Shown: piece by piece, positions 1 through 8,351 of the stretch
Numbering within the stretch: the stretch's first letter is position 1
Layout: the number at the start of each line of letters is the position of its first letter
Source of the DNA: Peptoniphilus gorbachii
GTDB taxonomy: Bacteria; Bacillota; Clostridia; Tissierellales; Peptoniphilaceae
Length of the DNA stretch: 64,000 nucleotides
Direction of reading: 5' to 3'
Assembly (NCBI RefSeq): GCF_016908115.1
Contig: NZ_JAFBDH010000003.1
Coordinates: 173,556-237,555, forward strand
The notes under the pieces: generated by a model
Databases searched by the model: none
Told to the model about the DNA's origin: nothing
What the model saw: only the letters and a program-made list of their open reading frames with translations
Translations under genes and position numbers: made by a program

Positions 1-2
1 AA

Positions 3-518
3 GAAATGATAAGTATTTTCCCAGATGTCAAAAATGTTGGCGTTATGTTTTCTACAAACGAAGCCAATTCAAAATTCCAAGTAGAAGAACTTAAAAAAGC
101 AGCTGCAGGTTTTGGATTAAATGTAGTTGAAGTTGGAGTAAATAATATTAATGACGTGTCAACTGCAATAAAGACAATAGAGCCAAAGATTGACATCTTT
201 ATGGCGATTACAGATAACACAGTTTCATCTGCCTCAACAATAATAGCAGAATCTTTAAAGGAATCAAAAATTCCTTCCTTTGCATCAGAAGAAGGACCTG
301 TAGAAAATGGAATACTATTTAGTGCAGGTGTTGACTATGTAGATCTTGGAAAGAAAGCAGCAGGCATGGCAAGTGAAATTCTTGGCGGCAAAAAAGTTTC
401 TGAACTTCCAGTAGTATTTTCAACTGACACAAGAAAAGTTGTAAACAAAAAAACTGCTGAGGCCCTTGGACTAAGTAATGAAGATAATTTAATGAAAGAC
501 GCAAAGGTCGTTGAATAA
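3..518 (+). CDS. ABC transporter substrate-binding protein, C-terminal part (TrpX-like)
   Basis: This is the C-terminal ~172 residues of a periplasmic-binding-fold lipoprotein; the frame is open to the left edge, so the start and signal peptide lie outside the window. The segment from about NVGVMFS through the repeated alternating beta-alpha pattern, and the FASEEGPVENGILFSAGVDY stretch, resemble the ABC_sub_bind (PF04392) family, which serves putative tryptophan/tyrosine importers in Gram-positives. It is followed after 31 bp by a permease and an ATPase of the matching family, so it would capture substrate outside the cell and deliver it to them. The amino-acid specificity is inferred from family membership only; no upstream T-box can be seen because the sequence starts inside the gene. 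Confidence 0.85.
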   Translation, partial: EMISIFPDVKNVGVMFSTNEANSKFQVEELKKAAAGFGLNVVEVGVNNINDVSTAIKTIEPKIDIFMAITDNTVSSASTIIAESLKESKIPSFASEEGPVENGILFSAGVDYVDLGKKAAGMASEILGGKKVSELPVVFSTDTRKVVNKKTAEALGLSNEDNLMKDAKVVE

Positions 519-549
519 AAAATTATAATAAATTTTAGGAGGAAGAAAG

Positions 550-1434
550 TTGAATTCAGTAATAATGGAATCCATTGTCATGGGACTTATATTTTCCATA
601 TTGACAATAGGAGTAGTAATAACATTTAAAATTTTAGATTTTCCAGATATGTCTGTGGAAGGTACCTTTCCGCTGGGAGCTTTTGCCTTTGCAAAGATGC
701 TAACTCTTGGAATGAACCCACTACTTGCAATGTTAGTTTCACTTATTGCAGGTGGTCTTGGTGGATATATAACTTATATTTTATTTAGAAAATTTAAAAT
801 TCAGGCAATACTTGCAGGGATTTTGACCATGACATTTTTATATTCAGTTAATTTGAGAATTACTGGCACGCCAAATGTTACCTTCTTTGATTATAAAACT
901 GTTTTTCAACTTTTTGAAAGCCTTCCAAAAATTGTAATTTTAATTGTCATGACCCTAATAATAAAAATTATTTTAGATTGGTTTTTAAAAACAGAAAAAG
1001 GATATTTACTTTTGGCAACTGGCGACAATGAAACTCTAGTAAAAGCTCTTGGCAAAAATCCAGACAAGTATATTGCTATAGGTCTTATAATTTCAAATGC
1101 ATTGGCAGCCTTGGCAGGAGCCTTAATGGCACAGTCAAATGGCTACGCAGACATAACAATGGGTCAAGCCATAATCGTATCTGCTCTTGCATCAGTTATT
1201 ATAGGCGATGCCTTTTTAAAGAACGCAAACTTTTTAAATAGAACTACAAGGGCAATAATAGGAGCAATAATTTATAGAATCATTTACGGCATAGCCCTTT
1301 ACCTTGGACTTGCTCCAAGTGATTTAAAGGGAATAACTGCAATAATAGTTGTATTCTTTATAGTTTATAATAATGTCTCCTCCAAGGGACTATCTGTATT
1401 AAAGGGAAAGAGGGAAGAAAATGCTACAAATTAA
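550..1434 (+). CDS. ABC transporter permease (TrpY-like)
   Basis: A 294-residue, very hydrophobic integral membrane protein with about eight or nine predicted membrane segments, consistent with the BPD_transp_2-type permeases that pair with ABC_sub_bind proteins. It starts with TTG at 550: AGGAGG at 537-542 sits 7 bp upstream, whereas the next ATG (565) is too far from it. Its end overlaps the ATPase gene by 14 bp, indicating translational coupling. It forms the membrane channel of the importer with the proteins encoded on either side. Substrate is inferred (aromatic amino acid) and not shown by the sequence. Confidence 0.85.
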   Translation: MNSVIMESIVMGLIFSILTIGVVITFKILDFPDMSVEGTFPLGAFAFAKMLTLGMNPLLAMLVSLIAGGLGGYITYILFRKFKIQAILAGILTMTFLYSVNLRITGTPNVTFFDYKTVFQLFESLPKIVILIVMTLIIKIILDWFLKTEKGYLLLATGDNETLVKALGKNPDKYIAIGLIISNALAALAGALMAQSNGYADITMGQAIIVSALASVIIGDAFLKNANFLNRTTRAIIGAIIYRIIYGIALYLGLAPSDLKGITAIIVVFFIVYNNVSSKGLSVLKGKREENATN

Positions 1435-2242
1435 AAATATATCAAAAACTTTTTACAAGGGAATGGAAGAAGAAAATCAAGTATTTAATAACTTTTCCCT
1501 TGATATTGAAGAAAATAAGTGCGTTGCAATTTTAGGACCAAATGGATGTGGCAAGTCTACATTATTTAATATGATTTCTGGATCACTTAACCCAGATAAG
1601 GGAGAAATTCTCTTAGACGATGTAGACATTGCAAAATTATCTGAAGACAAGAGGGCAATAGACATTGGAAAGGTAAATCAAGACCCTTCAAAGGGAGTTT
1701 GCCAAAGCCTAAATATTTTAGAAAACATGTCCATGGCTTTTAAAAAGGGACATAAATTTACCTTCAAAAAATTAATCGACAAGGCTAACAATGAAAAAAT
1801 AATTGAAAAACTAAAGAGCCTTGACCTTGGACTTGAAAATAAATTAAAGACACAAGTAAAATTTTTATCAGGTGGACAAAGACAATCACTATCTCTTTTA
1901 ATGGCGACAGTAAAAAAACCAAAAATACTTTTACTTGACGAACATACAGCAGCCCTTGACCCAAAGACATCAAAGCTAATCATGGATAAGACTAACAACT
2001 TAATTAAAAAAGAAAAGATCACAACACTTATGATTACTCACAACTTGAAAAATGCCATAGAATATTCTGACAGAATAATAATGCTAAATAAGGGCGAAGT
2101 TGTCCTAGACATTCTTCCAAGTGAGGTGACAGAAGAAGAATTAAATAGAATTTACAACGAAAAAATAGAAGAATCAAATAATATAGAATCAGAAAGATTA
2201 AAAAGTTTAGAAAATATGAAACAAATAGAAAAAATTGCATAA
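1421..2242 (+). CDS. ABC transporter ATP-binding protein (TrpZ-like)
   Basis: A 273-residue ABC ATPase with all catalytic motifs: Walker A GPNGCGKST near residue 40, signature LSGGQRQSL near 149, Walker B ILLLDEHTAALDP with the catalytic Glu, and the switch His in MITHNL. The DEHTAALDP variant after Walker B is the form typical of ATPases that accompany ABC_sub_bind/TrpX importers. It is the last gene of the visible three-gene operon and overlaps the permease by 14 bp. It powers uptake at the inner face of the membrane. A strong bidirectional terminator follows. Confidence 0.9.
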   Translation: MLQIKNISKTFYKGMEEENQVFNNFSLDIEENKCVAILGPNGCGKSTLFNMISGSLNPDKGEILLDDVDIAKLSEDKRAIDIGKVNQDPSKGVCQSLNILENMSMAFKKGHKFTFKKLIDKANNEKIIEKLKSLDLGLENKLKTQVKFLSGGQRQSLSLLMATVKKPKILLLDEHTAALDPKTSKLIMDKTNNLIKKEKITTLMITHNLKNAIEYSDRIIMLNKGEVVLDILPSEVTEEELNRIYNEKIEESNNIESERLKSLENMKQIEKIA

Positions 2243-2263
2243 ACCTCATAAAATAATTGCATT

Positions 2264-2301
2264 GGAAAAAGTCCTACCTTTTGTCGGGTAGGACTTTTTC
2301 C
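2264..2301. terminator. Bidirectional intrinsic terminator between convergent genes
   Basis: A perfect 15-bp inverted repeat (2264-2278 and 2287-2301) with an 8-nt loop; the arms start GGAAAAAGTCC and end GGACTTTTTCC. A and T runs are built into the stem, so it can end both the + strand transporter operon and the minus-strand DUF4179 gene. Confidence 0.9.
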
Positions 2302-2314
2302 ATAATATAAATTT

Positions 2315-3352
2315 TTATTTTAAAGTGAGAGTAAACTCGTCACCAATTGCTTGTTCTCCAATAGGCATTTCTTTGTCATAGCTGTTGACTGTCACTCTGT
2401 ATAATTGGCATTTTAGTGTTTTGATTTCATTTAAAAGTTCATCGGCAGTGACCTTGCTAATGACTGGTGAAAAATATAGAGTGGATTTATTTTTCTCTGC
2501 TTCGCGAGTTTCAAAGTAAACAAATCTATCTTTAGAATCTCTGGCTTTTATTGTATAAATAAATCCATCTTCGGAGTCAGGATAGGTCAATACAATTTTT
2601 TGTGAAGCTGGGCTTGTAGTAAGGCTTTCAATGACAATATTATTAGTATCTGGAATAGTAAAGTCCTTTGCTATAATATTTTTATTCATTTTCATTTGTG
2701 ACATATCTATATTTGTTGAGAGACTAATTTTTTTCTTGTTTCCTAAAAACTCATCGAAGAAAAATTCTAAATTAACTTTGCCTTCTTTTGGCAAAGAATC
2801 TTCTAAATCATATTTAAGAGTATAAACATTTACTTTTTCATCTTCAGCTAAAGTATATCCAGAGGCACTGGAGCCAAGAATTTTATTTTTCTTGCCATTA
2901 ACCTTAAGTTCAGTTAAGGAAACTTTTCCAGAGAGCATTTTTTTTGAGTCATTTAGGCTCAAAATTACAGTGTATAAATTATTATCTTCAATAATAAATT
3001 TATCAAAAATATATTTTTTGCCATTTATTTCAAAAGCTTCATTTAAATTTACGCTGTACTTATCAACTTCCCTTGAAAGACCCATGGCATCTGATAAAGA
3101 AATTTTAAAATTACTTGCTAATTCTCTTGTCTTAGCTAAGACATAGCCACCGGATTTGTAGTTTGTTATTCCAAAAATCAATATAAGAGATGCTGCTATT
3201 GCCACCACTTTTTTATTAAACTTATTTTTCTTGTTTTTTATTTTTAATGATTTAACAGTTTTATTTAGTTTTTCTCTTTCGAAATCATTAAGAGGAACTT
3301 CTTCATATTCTATTTTCATGTCGTTTAACTCATCATAAATATTATTTTTCAT
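2315..3352 (-). CDS. DUF4179-type membrane protein, probable anti-sigma factor
   Basis: A 345-residue protein with one membrane segment near residues 48-65 (VVAIAASLILIFGITNY), a charged cytoplasmic N-terminus of about 45 residues and a long extracytoplasmic C-terminus. This layout and the ELNDMKIEYEEVPL-type N-terminus match DUF4179 proteins, usually encoded directly after an ECF-like sigma factor. Its start lies inside the sigma gene (11-bp overlap) with GGAGGG just upstream. The inferred role is to hold the sigma factor at the membrane until an envelope signal arrives. No zinc-finger anti-sigma motif (HxxxCxxC) is visible, so the binding mode is unknown. Confidence 0.75.
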   Translation of the reverse strand: MKNNIYDELNDMKIEYEEVPLNDFEREKLNKTVKSLKIKNKKNKFNKKVVAIAASLILIFGITNYKSGGYVLAKTRELASNFKISLSDAMGLSREVDKYSVNLNEAFEINGKKYIFDKFIIEDNNLYTVILSLNDSKKMLSGKVSLTELKVNGKKNKILGSSASGYTLAEDEKVNVYTLKYDLEDSLPKEGKVNLEFFFDEFLGNKKKISLSTNIDMSQMKMNKNIIAKDFTIPDTNNIVIESLTTSPASQKIVLTYPDSEDGFIYTIKARDSKDRFVYFETREAEKNKSTLYFSPVISKVTADELLNEIKTLKCQLYRVTVNSYDKEMPIGEQAIGDEFTLTLK

Positions 3353-3863
3353 AAAAACTTTCCCTCCATTTTTTTAAAAAATTTCTTCCTCTGCTAACTT
3401 TTTTATAGGCATTTGCTGTGGAAATATTTTGTTTAGATGCTGCCTCTTTATAAGAAAGACCATGGATAAAAATATTTTCAAAAAGTTTTTTGTCATCTTC
3501 ATTTAAAAGTGAAAGGATTTCTTCTATTTCTAGATTTGAAGATAAATCTGAATCCACAATTTTTGAATCTTCATCTAGTCTAAGGCTTTCAAATTTAATT
3601 TCTTTTCTAAGAATATCTATGGCTCTATACTTTGCAACAAGGGCACACCAATTTTTAAAAGTGGACCTACTGGAATCAAAGTAATCAATATTTTGCCATA
3701 TACTAAAGAGGGCGTCATTCATGGCTTCTTCCCAAAGGTTTGGATATTTCCAAAGCGTTTTTGAAATAACACCTTTTAATATTTTTCCGTACTCTTCAAT
3801 AAATATATAAAGGGCATCTTCATCTTTCTTTTTTAGCCTTTCTATCAAGTCTTTATTATCCAT
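3342..3863 (-). CDS. RNA polymerase sigma factor, sigma-70/ECF-like
   Basis: A 173-residue protein with the two-domain ECF layout: a region-2 domain at about residues 10-80 (WEEAMNDALFSIWQNIDYFD, then a conserved FKNWCALVAKYRAIDILRK core) and a region-4 helix-turn-helix at about 120-165 (GLSYKEAASKQNISTANAYKK). It would redirect RNA polymerase to a small regulon. GGAGG lies 6 bp before the ATG. It is translationally coupled to the downstream DUF4179 gene, a common sigma/anti-sigma arrangement. I found no convincing promoter upstream matching either a housekeeping or a classical ECF pattern, so autoregulation cannot be claimed. Confidence 0.85.
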   Translation of the reverse strand: MDNKDLIERLKKKDEDALYIFIEEYGKILKGVISKTLWKYPNLWEEAMNDALFSIWQNIDYFDSSRSTFKNWCALVAKYRAIDILRKEIKFESLRLDEDSKIVDSDLSSNLEIEEILSLLNEDDKKLFENIFIHGLSYKEAASKQNISTANAYKKVSRGRNFLKKWRESFYEK

Positions 3864-3952
3864 ATTTCCTCCTTCACTAATATATTCGTGATAGAGATAA
3901 TAATTCTGACAAATTTTTAAAATTAGAATTTATGAAAAATAATTTTGAGTAC

Positions 3953-3986
3953 AAAAAAACTACTTTGTTTTAAGCAAAGTAGTTTT
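3953..3986 (-). terminator. Intrinsic terminator of the minus-strand ABC exporter operon
   Basis: A 12-bp stem (3956-3967 with 3975-3986) around a 7-nt loop. On the minus strand it is followed by a run of T (A on the + strand at 3953-3959), placing it directly after the stop of the permease gene at 3993. Confidence 0.85.
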
Positions 3987-3992
3987 CTAAAA

Positions 3993-4832
3993 TTAATATT
4001 TAAGTTCTTTATTTGAATAGATTGTGTAAGTCAATACTATCATGAGGATAAATATGACTGCATTTGCTATTATGCCAAATAGGTTTAAGTTTGCACTGAC
4101 AAAGCTATAAGGTCTAAAGGCTTCGTTAGGGAAGTAAGAAACAAGCATGCCAAAGACATCGCCTATAACTTTTCCTACAATTGTAAGTAGGACAATTAAA
4201 AATATAAATAGGGCAGCCACTGCATCTTGGTGTAGTGAAGATTTTGACATTGAAGAAAAGAAAAATCCAATAGACATAAATACAAGACCTGAGCCAAGTA
4301 GTCCAACAAAAACTTTTACTACTGCTTCAAAAATTTCAAAACTTGTTATTTCAGCTGCATCACTTGCACCAATTCCTATGGAAGAAATTCCAAGGACAAG
4401 TCCAACTGTTGCAAGTGCCATAATTATTAAAAATAAAATGTAAGTCAACAAGTTGGCAGCAATTTTTCCTGTTACGATTTCTGATTTTGAAATTGGATTT
4501 GAATAAATGTATTCGATGTTACCTGAACTTTGTTCCTTTGCAAGAGAGCTTGCTCCAAGTTGCATTGCAAATACAAATATTAAAACTGCAAGGTAATGGT
4601 AAACAAGGGCAATGTAATCGCCAATATTTACTATATCCATTCCTTCATAAAGACCCAAAATATTTCTAGTTGGCTCGTTAAAGCTTTCCATAACTGAATT
4701 AAATAGTGAGTTCATTTGTGATTCTGCAAGGAAGGGATAAAAGGCAAGCATAAGTCCAAGTAAAATTATTAGGACAATAGCCCAAGATATCATCTTTGCA
4801 AAATTTGATTTGAATTCCATATTAAATATCAT
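3993..4832 (-). CDS. ABC-2 type exporter permease
   Basis: A 279-residue membrane protein with about six hydrophobic segments: an N-terminal one near residues 15-35, a large non-membrane loop at 36-70, then five more. The SSGNIEYIYSNPISKSEIVTGKI segment matches ABC-2 permeases (ABC2_membrane_3-like), which move lipids, peptides or drugs outward. AAGGAGG is 6 bp before the ATG. The gene overlaps its ATPase partner by 11 bp. Substrate is not predictable. The partner ATPase lacks key catalytic residues, which makes the energy source of this exporter an open point. Confidence 0.8.
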   Translation of the reverse strand: MIFNMEFKSNFAKMISWAIVLIILLGLMLAFYPFLAESQMNSLFNSVMESFNEPTRNILGLYEGMDIVNIGDYIALVYHYLAVLIFVFAMQLGASSLAKEQSSGNIEYIYSNPISKSEIVTGKIAANLLTYILFLIIMALATVGLVLGISSIGIGASDAAEITSFEIFEAVVKVFVGLLGSGLVFMSIGFFFSSMSKSSLHQDAVAALFIFLIVLLTIVGKVIGDVFGMLVSYFPNEAFRPYSFVSANLNLFGIIANAVIFILMIVLTYTIYSNKELKY

Positions 4833-6159
4833 CTTTATCCTCCTTTAGCTTTGTCTCTTCTGTTGCATTAAAGACGCCTTCATCAGAGGTTTTAAAAATA
4901 ATTGTATCATTTTGTTTATTTTCTTCTGAATTGTCACGGAAAAGTTCTTTATTTTCAATTGAGTTTTCTTTAACTATATCATCAACTTCATTTTCTGCAT
5001 TTTCATTTTTTATTGCAGGAGAAGCTTCTTCGTCAAGGACAACTTTATCTTCATCTACAAAAAGATTTGTCTTTGTGTTATGAATAATATCTTTTTCAGA
5101 ATTTTCTAAATTGACACCTTCTACTTCAGAAAAATTATTTTCTGCTTCATTAATTTTTATTGTATTTTCTGTAACTCCATTAACTTCAGAAGTTTCAAGA
5201 CTATTTTCAGAAATTTTTTCTGTAGGATTCTCAATTACTTCTTTTTCTGGAGCTGGTGCTTTTCTTCTAGGAAGCTTTGCATTTTCTCCCTTGTAATAAG
5301 CATTTACCTTGTCAGATAATTTTGCATCTTCAAGGACATAATTTTCTAGACCTTCTTCATAGATTACCTTTGAAAGTTCAGGTAGAGCTCCGTCGAAGTA
5401 AAGAATAGTTTCATCTTCCTCATCTTTAATAATTCTTGCACCAATGGAAGTAAAGTAATTTAAATTTCCTCTGTAAGAATCAATTTTTAAAACCTTATCT
5501 CCAGCGGCCTTTACATTATTGTATTCAGTATCTTGAATTTTTCCATCAGATAAGTAGGCAATTCTTGAAGAATATTTTTTTGCCTCTCTAAGTGAGTCGG
5601 ATAATAATAAAACAGTTAAGCCTTCTGTTTCATTTAATCTCTTGATATAAGAGAAAAGTTTATCAACATCTTTATCTTCTAAAAATTTTGTAGGTTTATC
5701 TAATATTATAAGTCTTGGTTTAATAACTAAGGCATTTATAATAGAAAAAAGTTTTCTTTCCCTATCTCTTAAATCGCAAATGCGAAGGTTTGAATTAAAG
5801 TCAAAATAATCACAGAGAACATCAATATCTTCTGTGTTAGATAGACCATGTGCGTTAAGTGTCTTCTTTAATAAAGCATAAGATTTTATCTTTGAATCGA
5901 AAATCATATCTTCAGAAACGAAGGACACAGTTTCTTTTATTTCCTTTGATTCTTTAAATGAATCCATATCATAAACCCTAATAGATCCTCTACCGGGTTT
6001 TAAGTATCCCATAATAATTCTTGCAAGAGTTGTCTTTCCGGAGTTTTCTGTTCCAAGAAGAGAGAAAAATTCGCCATCTAAAATTTCTAAATTTAAATTT
6101 GATAAGACTTTTTCCTTGCCCTTGCCTTTTGTCAGGTCATTTATGACGATGGCACTCAT
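4822..6159 (-). CDS. Degenerate ABC transporter ATP-binding protein with acidic C-terminal tail
   Basis: A 445-residue protein. Residues 1-210 have the fold order of an ABC ATPase with an intact Walker A (GTENSGKTT, 36-44). The rest is decayed: the Q-loop Gln is Ser (VSEDM, about 82), the LSGGQ signature is LRDRE (130-134), the Walker B catalytic Glu is Lys (IILDKPT, 155) and the switch His is Asp (LLSDSL, 188). From about residue 300 the protein is a 145-residue acidic, Asn/Glu-rich tail with no recognisable domain. The start at 6159 is chosen over an in-frame ATG at 6192 because AGAGGTG precedes it and a -10 box at 6191-6196 would leave 6192 outside the transcript. It probably binds but does not readily hydrolyse ATP; it may act as a regulatory subunit. 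Confidence 0.8.
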   Translation of the reverse strand: MSAIVINDLTKGKGKEKVLSNLNLEILDGEFFSLLGTENSGKTTLARIIMGYLKPGRGSIRVYDMDSFKESKEIKETVSFVSEDMIFDSKIKSYALLKKTLNAHGLSNTEDIDVLCDYFDFNSNLRICDLRDRERKLFSIINALVIKPRLIILDKPTKFLEDKDVDKLFSYIKRLNETEGLTVLLLSDSLREAKKYSSRIAYLSDGKIQDTEYNNVKAAGDKVLKIDSYRGNLNYFTSIGARIIKDEEDETILYFDGALPELSKVIYEEGLENYVLEDAKLSDKVNAYYKGENAKLPRRKAPAPEKEVIENPTEKISENSLETSEVNGVTENTIKINEAENNFSEVEGVNLENSEKDIIHNTKTNLFVDEDKVVLDEEASPAIKNENAENEVDDIVKENSIENKELFRDNSEENKQNDTIIFKTSDEGVFNATEETKLKEDKDDI

Positions 6160-6190
6160 ACTATTCACCTCTTTAATAATTGTTAAACTC

Positions 6191-6196
6191 ATTATA
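6191..6196 (-). promoter_or_regulatory. Probable -10 box of the ABC exporter operon
   Basis: TATAAT on the minus strand, directly preceded by TG, about 30 bp before the chosen start codon. The -35 region at 17-bp spacing is poor, so this is supported mainly by the -10 and its position. Confidence 0.45.
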
Positions 6197-6374
6197 CAAT
6201 AAAAAAAAGCTAAATAAAAGTTAGACTAGCCTTTTATAGTGCAATTAATTTAAAAATTTAAGATTTATTTAAGATTTTAATGATATTAAAAATTTTTTTA
6301 AAGAAAAATAATAAATTAATTAAAGTTTTATTATTAATAGAATAAACTCAAAAATTTTTTATAAATGAAATTAA

Positions 6375-6403
6375 ATGACGTCTTGGCCCGCCTGTGATAT
6401 AAT
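6375..6403 (+). promoter_or_regulatory. Promoter of the ychF operon
   Basis: ATGACG at 6375-6380, 17-bp spacer, TATAAT at 6398-6403 with an extended TGTGA just before it. Transcription would begin near 6410, giving a leader of about 18 nt that holds GGAGG at 6416-6420. The 6193-6374 stretch before it is very AT-rich and holds nothing else I can support. Confidence 0.65.
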
Positions 6404-6427
6404 TTTAATTTGAATGGAGGTTTTCTA

Positions 6428-7516
6428 ATGAAACTTGGAATCGTAGGACTACCAAATGTTGGTAAGTCAACTTTATTTAATGCCCTTACAAGTGCTGGTG
6501 CTGAAGCTGCAAATTATCCCTTTGCAACTATTGAACCAAATGTTGGGGTTGTAAATGTACCTGATGAAAGATTAGATGTGCTTGCAAAGTTAAGCAAGTC
6601 AGAAAAAATTGTTCACACTAATATAGAATTTTATGATATAGCCGGTCTTGTTAAAGGTGCAAGTAAGGGGGAAGGACTTGGAAATCAATTTTTATCAAAT
6701 ATTCGTGAAGTTGATGCCATTGTACATGTAGTTAGATGTTTTGACGATGAAAATATTATTCATGTTGACGGATTAATAGATCCTCTTCGTGATATTGAAA
6801 ATATAAATTTAGAATTAATTTTTTCAGATCTTGAACAAGTAGAAAACAGATATGGAAAAGTTGTAAAAAAAGCTAGAGCAGAAAAATCTCTTGCTAAGGA
6901 AAGAGATCTTTTAGAAAAAATTAAAAATGCTCTTGAAGAAGGAAAAGCTGCAAGAGAAGTTGAGCTTGACGAGGAAGAAGAAAAAATCATAAAAAATTAT
7001 TCTCTTTTAAGTGCAAAACCTGTAATTTATGTATGCAATGTAGCCGAAGAAGAATTAAATAAAGAAGACAATGAATATGTAAAAAAAGTTAGAGAATACG
7101 CAGAAAAATCTGGCGACGAAGTTGTAGTAATCTCTGCAGAAATAGAAGCAGAAATTGCCTCTCTTGATCCAGATGAAAAAGAACTTTTCCTTGAAGAACT
7201 TGGCCTTGATTCTTCTGGTCTTGACAAATTAATTAAATCTTCCTATAAACTATTAGGTTTAATTTCATTTTTAACAACTGGTGAAATGGAAACTAGGGCT
7301 TGGACAATTAAAAAGGGCTCAAAGGCACCAACAGCTGCAGGGAAAATTCACACTGATATGGAAAGAGGCTTTATTAAAGCTGACACTGTTAGCTACAAGG
7401 ACTTAGTTGAGTCAGGTTCAGTTGCTGCGGCAAGAGAAAAGGGACTTATAAGAAGTGAAGGAAAAGATTATGTCGTTGAAGATGGCGATGTAATTGTATT
7501 TAAATTTAATGTATAG
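6428..7516 (+). CDS. ychF: Redox-regulated ATPase YchF (Obg family)
   Basis: A 362-residue protein of the usual YchF length. Visible motifs are G1 GLPNVGKST at residues 7-15, G3 DIAGLVKGASKGEGLGNQFL near 70, and the family-specific G4 variant with Asn and Glu (CNVAEEE near 200) that gives ATP rather than GTP preference. A TGS domain occupies the C-terminus. The start at 6428 has GGAGG 7 bp upstream; an in-frame TTG at 6410 lies at the probable transcription start and before the ribosome-binding site, so it is rejected. YchF is a ribosome-associated ATPase. It opens an operon with HAD, rbgA, rnhB and yraN. Confidence 0.95.
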   Translation: MKLGIVGLPNVGKSTLFNALTSAGAEAANYPFATIEPNVGVVNVPDERLDVLAKLSKSEKIVHTNIEFYDIAGLVKGASKGEGLGNQFLSNIREVDAIVHVVRCFDDENIIHVDGLIDPLRDIENINLELIFSDLEQVENRYGKVVKKARAEKSLAKERDLLEKIKNALEEGKAAREVELDEEEEKIIKNYSLLSAKPVIYVCNVAEEELNKEDNEYVKKVREYAEKSGDEVVVISAEIEAEIASLDPDEKELFLEELGLDSSGLDKLIKSSYKLLGLISFLTTGEMETRAWTIKKGSKAPTAAGKIHTDMERGFIKADTVSYKDLVESGSVAAAREKGLIRSEGKDYVVEDGDVIVFKFNV

Positions 7517-7523
7517 GTGATTT

Positions 7524-8351
7524 ATGATTAAAATGGTTTCTATGGATTTAGATGAAACTCTTTTGAATACAGAAAAAGTTATTACTAAGAGTTTTGAATC
7601 CTTTGTACAAAAACTAAAATCAAATAATATTATTCCAGTTGTTGCTACGGGAAGAGAATATTATTCTGCCCATAAATTTGTTGGAAATAATGTAGATATA
7701 GATTTAATTTGCAATAATGGAAATGTAATTAGAGATAATTTAACTGGCAAAGTTCATTATGTAAATCCAATTAGTGACGAGGACTTAAAGAGGGTCATGG
7801 CCTTTGATGACAATGATAAAGTATATACATCACTTCACATCCAAAGAAATGATGGCATTGATCTTGTTTACAAGAAAAAGAATTTTACAAATTTTGAGGG
7901 CACTTATGTTGATGCCTTTAGAGAAAGAAATCTAGGATTAGATGATTTTGAAAATTTAGAGGGAAATCCTCTTTCTATTGTCTTTGCTGGAAGTCATGAC
8001 GATTTGGTAGACCTTAGAAATAGAATGAGAGATAAAATTTCTGATAGATTTAATTTTCACATAATGAAAATCAGAAGAGAGCCAAAGTGGATGCTTGAAG
8101 TTTTGCAAAAGTCTGGCGACAAATTTTATGGTGTAAAAAAATACGCAGAAATTAGAGGCATAGATTTAAAAAATGTCGCTGCAATTGGCGATGACTCCAA
8201 TGACGTTATGTTAATAGAAAATGTTGGGCTTGGCATTGCCATGAAAAATGGTGTAGAAAGATTAAGAGAAAGAGCCGATGTGGTATCTGATTATGACAAC
8301 AATAACGATGGAGCAGTAAAAATTTTAGACAAGGTTTTATTTGGTGATTAA
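7524..8351 (+). CDS. HAD-superfamily Cof-type hydrolase
   Basis: A 275-residue cytosolic phosphatase. Motif I is DLDETLL near residues 8-14 (nucleophile and acid/base Asp), a Ser/Thr motif II is less distinct, Lys of motif III falls near GDKFYGVKKYAE, and motif IV is GDDSNDVMLIENVG near 222-235. The order and the C2-type cap in the middle define the Cof/IIB group, which dephosphorylates sugar phosphates, flavin or pyridoxal intermediates; the actual substrate cannot be predicted. It follows ychF after 7 bp and abuts rbgA with no gap, so it belongs to the same transcript. Confidence 0.9.
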   Translation: MIKMVSMDLDETLLNTEKVITKSFESFVQKLKSNNIIPVVATGREYYSAHKFVGNNVDIDLICNNGNVIRDNLTGKVHYVNPISDEDLKRVMAFDDNDKVYTSLHIQRNDGIDLVYKKKNFTNFEGTYVDAFRERNLGLDDFENLEGNPLSIVFAGSHDDLVDLRNRMRDKISDRFNFHIMKIRREPKWMLEVLQKSGDKFYGVKKYAEIRGIDLKNVAAIGDDSNDVMLIENVGLGIAMKNGVERLRERADVVSDYDNNNDGAVKILDKVLFGD

